64,000 bases of DNA. It comes from Asparagopsis taxiformis. Taxonomy: Eukaryota; Rhodophyta; Florideophyceae; Bonnemaisoniales; Bonnemaisoniaceae. Below the pieces are notes generated by a model that saw nothing but the letters and a program-made list of their open reading frames with translations, had not been told where the DNA came from and ran no database searches. The position numbers were made by a program, and so were the translations under genes. This document shows positions 61,153 through 64,000 of this stretch, piece after piece (the first letter of the stretch is position 1; each line of letters starts with the position of its first letter). The stretch spans positions 62,001-126,000 of the forward strand of contig JALQPE010002422.1 of NCBI GenBank assembly GCA_030407315.1. The letters are read 5' to 3'.

Positions 61153-64000
61153 TTACGCTTCTTTCATCGTCGATACGAGAGAAAACCCAACTTTCCGCTT
61201 ATTCTCGCTTCGCAATTTTTGGCGCGACTTTTCTTGATTACGCTTTTTGCGGCGAAAGCGAGCCACAAATGCTGGCGGGATGCTAGCTGCGGGTTCCCAG
61301 GTATCATCAGCTTTCGTGTAACCGTACCACCGCACTTTGAACAGGGTTTCACCTTGTTCCCCCTTTCTCTCTTCCAAGAGCCTCTCTATCGGATATTCGG
61401 TTTCTGAGCGACGGCTTCCGCTGCGTCCCGTATGGGCCTTACTAATACCTTTTGTGGGCCGCGAAGTCCTCTTTTGCGACTTGCCTGTGCGAGCGCTCCG
61501 GCGCAACGGTGTGTTCTTTCGCACAATATTCCGAGGGCTTCTCCGTGCGCTGCCTTCTTCGTGTTTGTTGGCCTGCGAACGCTCGAGTTCGGAGCTTAAG
61601 TTACCCTTCGAGGTTTTGGACAATTCTTCCCCCATTGTGGTCAAAGATGGACATGTAGGGATAGGTACTTCCGCAATCTCCTTATCCATTATGGTTTCTC
61701 GTTCGGCTCGGCTGTTCACCCGCGACGCTCCCAAGGTGGTAAAATGCTGGTGATCTCCCGAGCCCATAGAAACGTCATTTGGGCCCTCCGATTTGTTCAA
61801 GCCTTTTGGGCTCAGTTCTTCGTGAGTAATGCCATTTGGGCCATTTTCGATATCCGCAGCGCTCTCCGGTTTCTTGTCCGCCTCATTCCTTGTGGGATTC
61901 GTTACCTCGTCCCTCTCAGGCTCCGTAACCTTTGCGTCTGTAAGGGGATTCGGGGCTGGCCTCACGCGGTCGGAACTGACCCGTTCCGGGATATCGTCTA
62001 TGAGAATGTCCAACGTATGACCGTTATTGGTTATCACCGGGTATGGCCCGAATGACTGGAAGTCCAATTTGTTGCGAGCGCGTCCCAGAATAGTTATCTC
62101 CTGCGAGGTTCCTTTCAGGTCTAGATACACTTGATCCCCTGCGCGTAAATTCCGATTAGGTGAGCGGACGTTTTTGTCGAAGTCCTTCTTGTAGCGTTCC
62201 TGAGCCTTGTTCAGAGAGCGATTTGCTTTTGCCAGCATAGTTCCGAAACGCCCCCTCCAGGTTTCTCTCGTCCAAGCGTTGCGGTCCTCCTCCAATTGGA
62301 GGTCCTCCACACCCAGACTCGGTGGGGCTCGCGTTAGCGTCAACTCGAAGGGAGTAGTATTTGTTGCCCGATGAACGCATCGGTTGTACGCATATGCGAG
62401 CATAGCGAGATACTCGTCCCAGTTTTTCTGATCTTCTGAAACGTAATGTCGTAACATTGATGCGAGCGTGCGGTTAAACCGCTCTACCTGCCCGTTTGTC
62501 TGCGGGTGGTAGGTAGTCGTGGTTATCGGCTTGATGTTCAGCATGCGGCACATGTCTAAAAATAGTTTAGACGTGAACTGCGGGCCGTTATCGGATAAAA
62601 TGGATTTCGGCGCTCCGTATACAAACACCCATTCCTCCACAAAGGCTTTCGCCACTAGATGAGACTTGATGGACGCCATCGGTACCAGGCGACACAACTT
62701 CGAGAATCGGTCCATTATGACAAGGACGTGTAATCTTCCCTTTGTAGTCCTAGGGAGCGGTCCTAGTATGTCAATTGCGATCTCCTCCAAGGGATATGTC
62801 GCTGGAAATAACTGCAGCGGGTTGGTATGCCGCGACAATTGGACACGGTCTCTGGCGCATGTCTCGCAACCCCTCACAGTCGCATACACTTCAACGATCA
62901 TTGACGGCCAGTAGAGGTTTTGCTTAAGGGTTTCGTACATTCGCCGAATCCCAGGGTGTCCTGCAATGGCCGAAAAATGGTAAGCCTTGAGTAAGCGAGG
63001 GCGAAGTGTTTCTGGGACCACGACTTGAACGCTTCGGGTCCTCGGGTGGGTGCGAACCAGCACCCCTTCTGTCGTCAAAGCGTATTCGGTTCGTTCTCCC
63101 CGTTCCATCCTTCCCTGGATGGTCTGGCATAGGTCGTCTCTGCTTTGCTCGACTACCCATTCGTCGCGTGAAATAGCGATTGGTAGGGCCTGTGTGAGAT
63201 TTACAAAACACGGAACGGATTCACGCAACAGTGCGGGATACATCTCTTCTCCCCATTCTTCGCTGTTGGACGCACCTGCGTCCAATTGTTCGTCGATCAG
63301 GAAGGTTGGAATCTCCTCTTCGATGGGGTACTTATCCGTTCCGGTTGTCCGTAAGCGCGAGAGTGAGTCGGGGACTACATTCTTGACGCCTGGACGGTAT
63401 TCGATGTCAAAGTCGAATTCGGCTAGGCGTAACCTCCATCGAGCGAGCCTCCCCTCTGAGGGGGTGATAGATAGGATCCACGTCAGGGCGTTGTGATCCG
63501 TTCTGACGGTGAACCTTGTCCCCTCGAGGTACGGGCGCAGTAGTGATATGGCCCAGAATACCGCCAGACACTCCTTCTCCGTTGTAGAGTATCTTCTTTG
63601 CGCGTCATTCATGGTTTTACTCCAGTAACCAACCGGGTGGAGAACCTTGTCTTCTTGCTCCTGGAGTAGCGCGCAACCCAACTGGTAATCCGAAGCATCC
63701 ACGTCGAGGGTGTAATGCATTCCCGGTTTCGGTAAACATAGTATCGGCGGGGATATTAGCGCTTCCTTCAGTGCGTTGAACGCACCTTGCTGTTCGACCG
63801 ATGGGACCCCTAGGCTAGTTGGAGCTCCCTTCTTCAGCAATTCTGTCAGCGGGGCGGCGAGTTTAGCGAAAGACTTCACGAATCTGCGATATACATTACA
63901 AGAACCCAGGAAACTTCTCAGTTGAGTCTGCGTGGTGGGGTACTCTGCCCCTTGTATCGCATTCAAGCCCTGTGACAAGACTTCTAGGCGTCCGGGTCGG
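61153..64000 (-). CDS. pol: Ty3/gypsy chromovirus pol: RT end, RNase H, integrase, chromodomain (5' end outside window)
   Basis: At least 941 codons, undisrupted. In order: the end of reverse transcriptase (SFLGSCNVYRRFV), RNase H (LDVDASDYQLG, STTEKECLAVFWA, RTDHNALTW), the integrase zinc module (HFSAIAGHPGIRR ... CETCARDR), the integrase core with D-D-E in AIDILGPL, LSDNGPQF and TNGQVERFNR, a GPY-like segment, a charged linker and a C-terminal chromodomain (about residues 862-905, TLFKVRWYGYTKADDTWEP) with its aromatic cage residues. The chromodomain targets integration to modified nucleosomes. Intact as far as seen, so possibly active. The frame starts upstream of 63978. Confidence 0.92.
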   Translation of the reverse strand, partial: RPGRLEVLSQGLNAIQGAEYPTTQTQLRSFLGSCNVYRRFVKSFAKLAAPLTELLKKGAPTSLGVPSVEQQGAFNALKEALISPPILCLPKPGMHYTLDVDASDYQLGCALLQEQEDKVLHPVGYWSKTMNDAQRRYSTTEKECLAVFWAISLLRPYLEGTRFTVRTDHNALTWILSITPSEGRLARWRLRLAEFDFDIEYRPGVKNVVPDSLSRLRTTGTDKYPIEEEIPTFLIDEQLDAGASNSEEWGEEMYPALLRESVPCFVNLTQALPIAISRDEWVVEQSRDDLCQTIQGRMERGERTEYALTTEGVLVRTHPRTRSVQVVVPETLRPRLLKAYHFSAIAGHPGIRRMYETLKQNLYWPSMIVEVYATVRGCETCARDRVQLSRHTNPLQLFPATYPLEEIAIDILGPLPRTTKGRLHVLVIMDRFSKLCRLVPMASIKSHLVAKAFVEEWVFVYGAPKSILSDNGPQFTSKLFLDMCRMLNIKPITTTTYHPQTNGQVERFNRTLASMLRHYVSEDQKNWDEYLAMLAYAYNRCVHRATNTTPFELTLTRAPPSLGVEDLQLEEDRNAWTRETWRGRFGTMLAKANRSLNKAQERYKKDFDKNVRSPNRNLRAGDQVYLDLKGTSQEITILGRARNKLDFQSFGPYPVITNNGHTLDILIDDIPERVSSDRVRPAPNPLTDAKVTEPERDEVTNPTRNEADKKPESAADIENGPNGITHEELSPKGLNKSEGPNDVSMGSGDHQHFTTLGASRVNSRAERETIMDKEIAEVPIPTCPSLTTMGEELSKTSKGNLSSELERSQANKHEEGSARRSPRNIVRKNTPLRRSARTGKSQKRTSRPTKGISKAHTGRSGSRRSETEYPIERLLEERKGEQGETLFKVRWYGYTKADDTWEPAASIPPAFVARFRRKKRNQEKSRQKLRSENKRKVGFSLVSTMKEA

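Overview
The window is eukaryotic and dominated by transposable elements. It shows LTR retrotransposons, a CACTA-type DNA transposon with a Tnp2-like transposase, a SET domain, chromodomains and a C-terminal fragment of RNA polymerase I subunit 2. There are no bacterial operons and no tRNA or rRNA genes that I can see. The genes look largely intron-free. Retroelement style (chromodomain Ty3/gypsy elements, a copia element with separate gag and pol frames) would suit an oomycete or an alga, but I cannot fix the lineage from sequence alone.

Layout. 1-2663 (minus): gag and the start of pro-pol of a GC-rich Ty3/gypsy-like retrotransposon, joined by a textbook -1 frameshift signal. 4363-29507: a 25.1 kb CACTA-like element (element 1) with CACTACGGTGTTGA termini and dense ACAGT/ACTGT subterminal repeats. 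It carries a Tnp2-like transposase, two copies of a ParB-like/2-oxoglutarate dioxygenase gene (one split, one broken), a ParB-like/DNA methyltransferase/SET fusion, and two unidentified genes. 29508-30206: the 3' end of a gypsy element. 30212-51173 (minus): a copia element with TTGAG target duplications, inside which sits a second CACTA element (element 2, 32805-47742, TG duplication). Element 2 is a deletion derivative of element 1 without a transposase or methyltransferase gene. 51179-55617: the rest of the gypsy end and a large gag-like ORF. 55846-60633: decayed host-gene fragments (RNA polymerase I subunit 2, trypsin, bestrophin-like, mercuric-reductase-like, NB-ARC). 61153-64000 (minus): the pol of a chromodomain gypsy element, running off the window.

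The main find is the cargo of element 1. One protein joins a ParB-like domain to an amino-type DNA methyltransferase and a SET domain; another family joins a ParB-like domain to a Fe(II)/2-oxoglutarate dioxygenase. A predicted writer and a predicted oxidative eraser therefore share the same kind of N-terminal module. Clusters of a 37-bp palindrome lie in the intergenic gaps at gene 3' ends and are amplified in element 2. My inference is that this is a transposon-borne chromatin/DNA-modification system, with the palindromes as candidate binding or boundary sites. The domains are read from sequence; activity, substrate and DNA binding are not shown.
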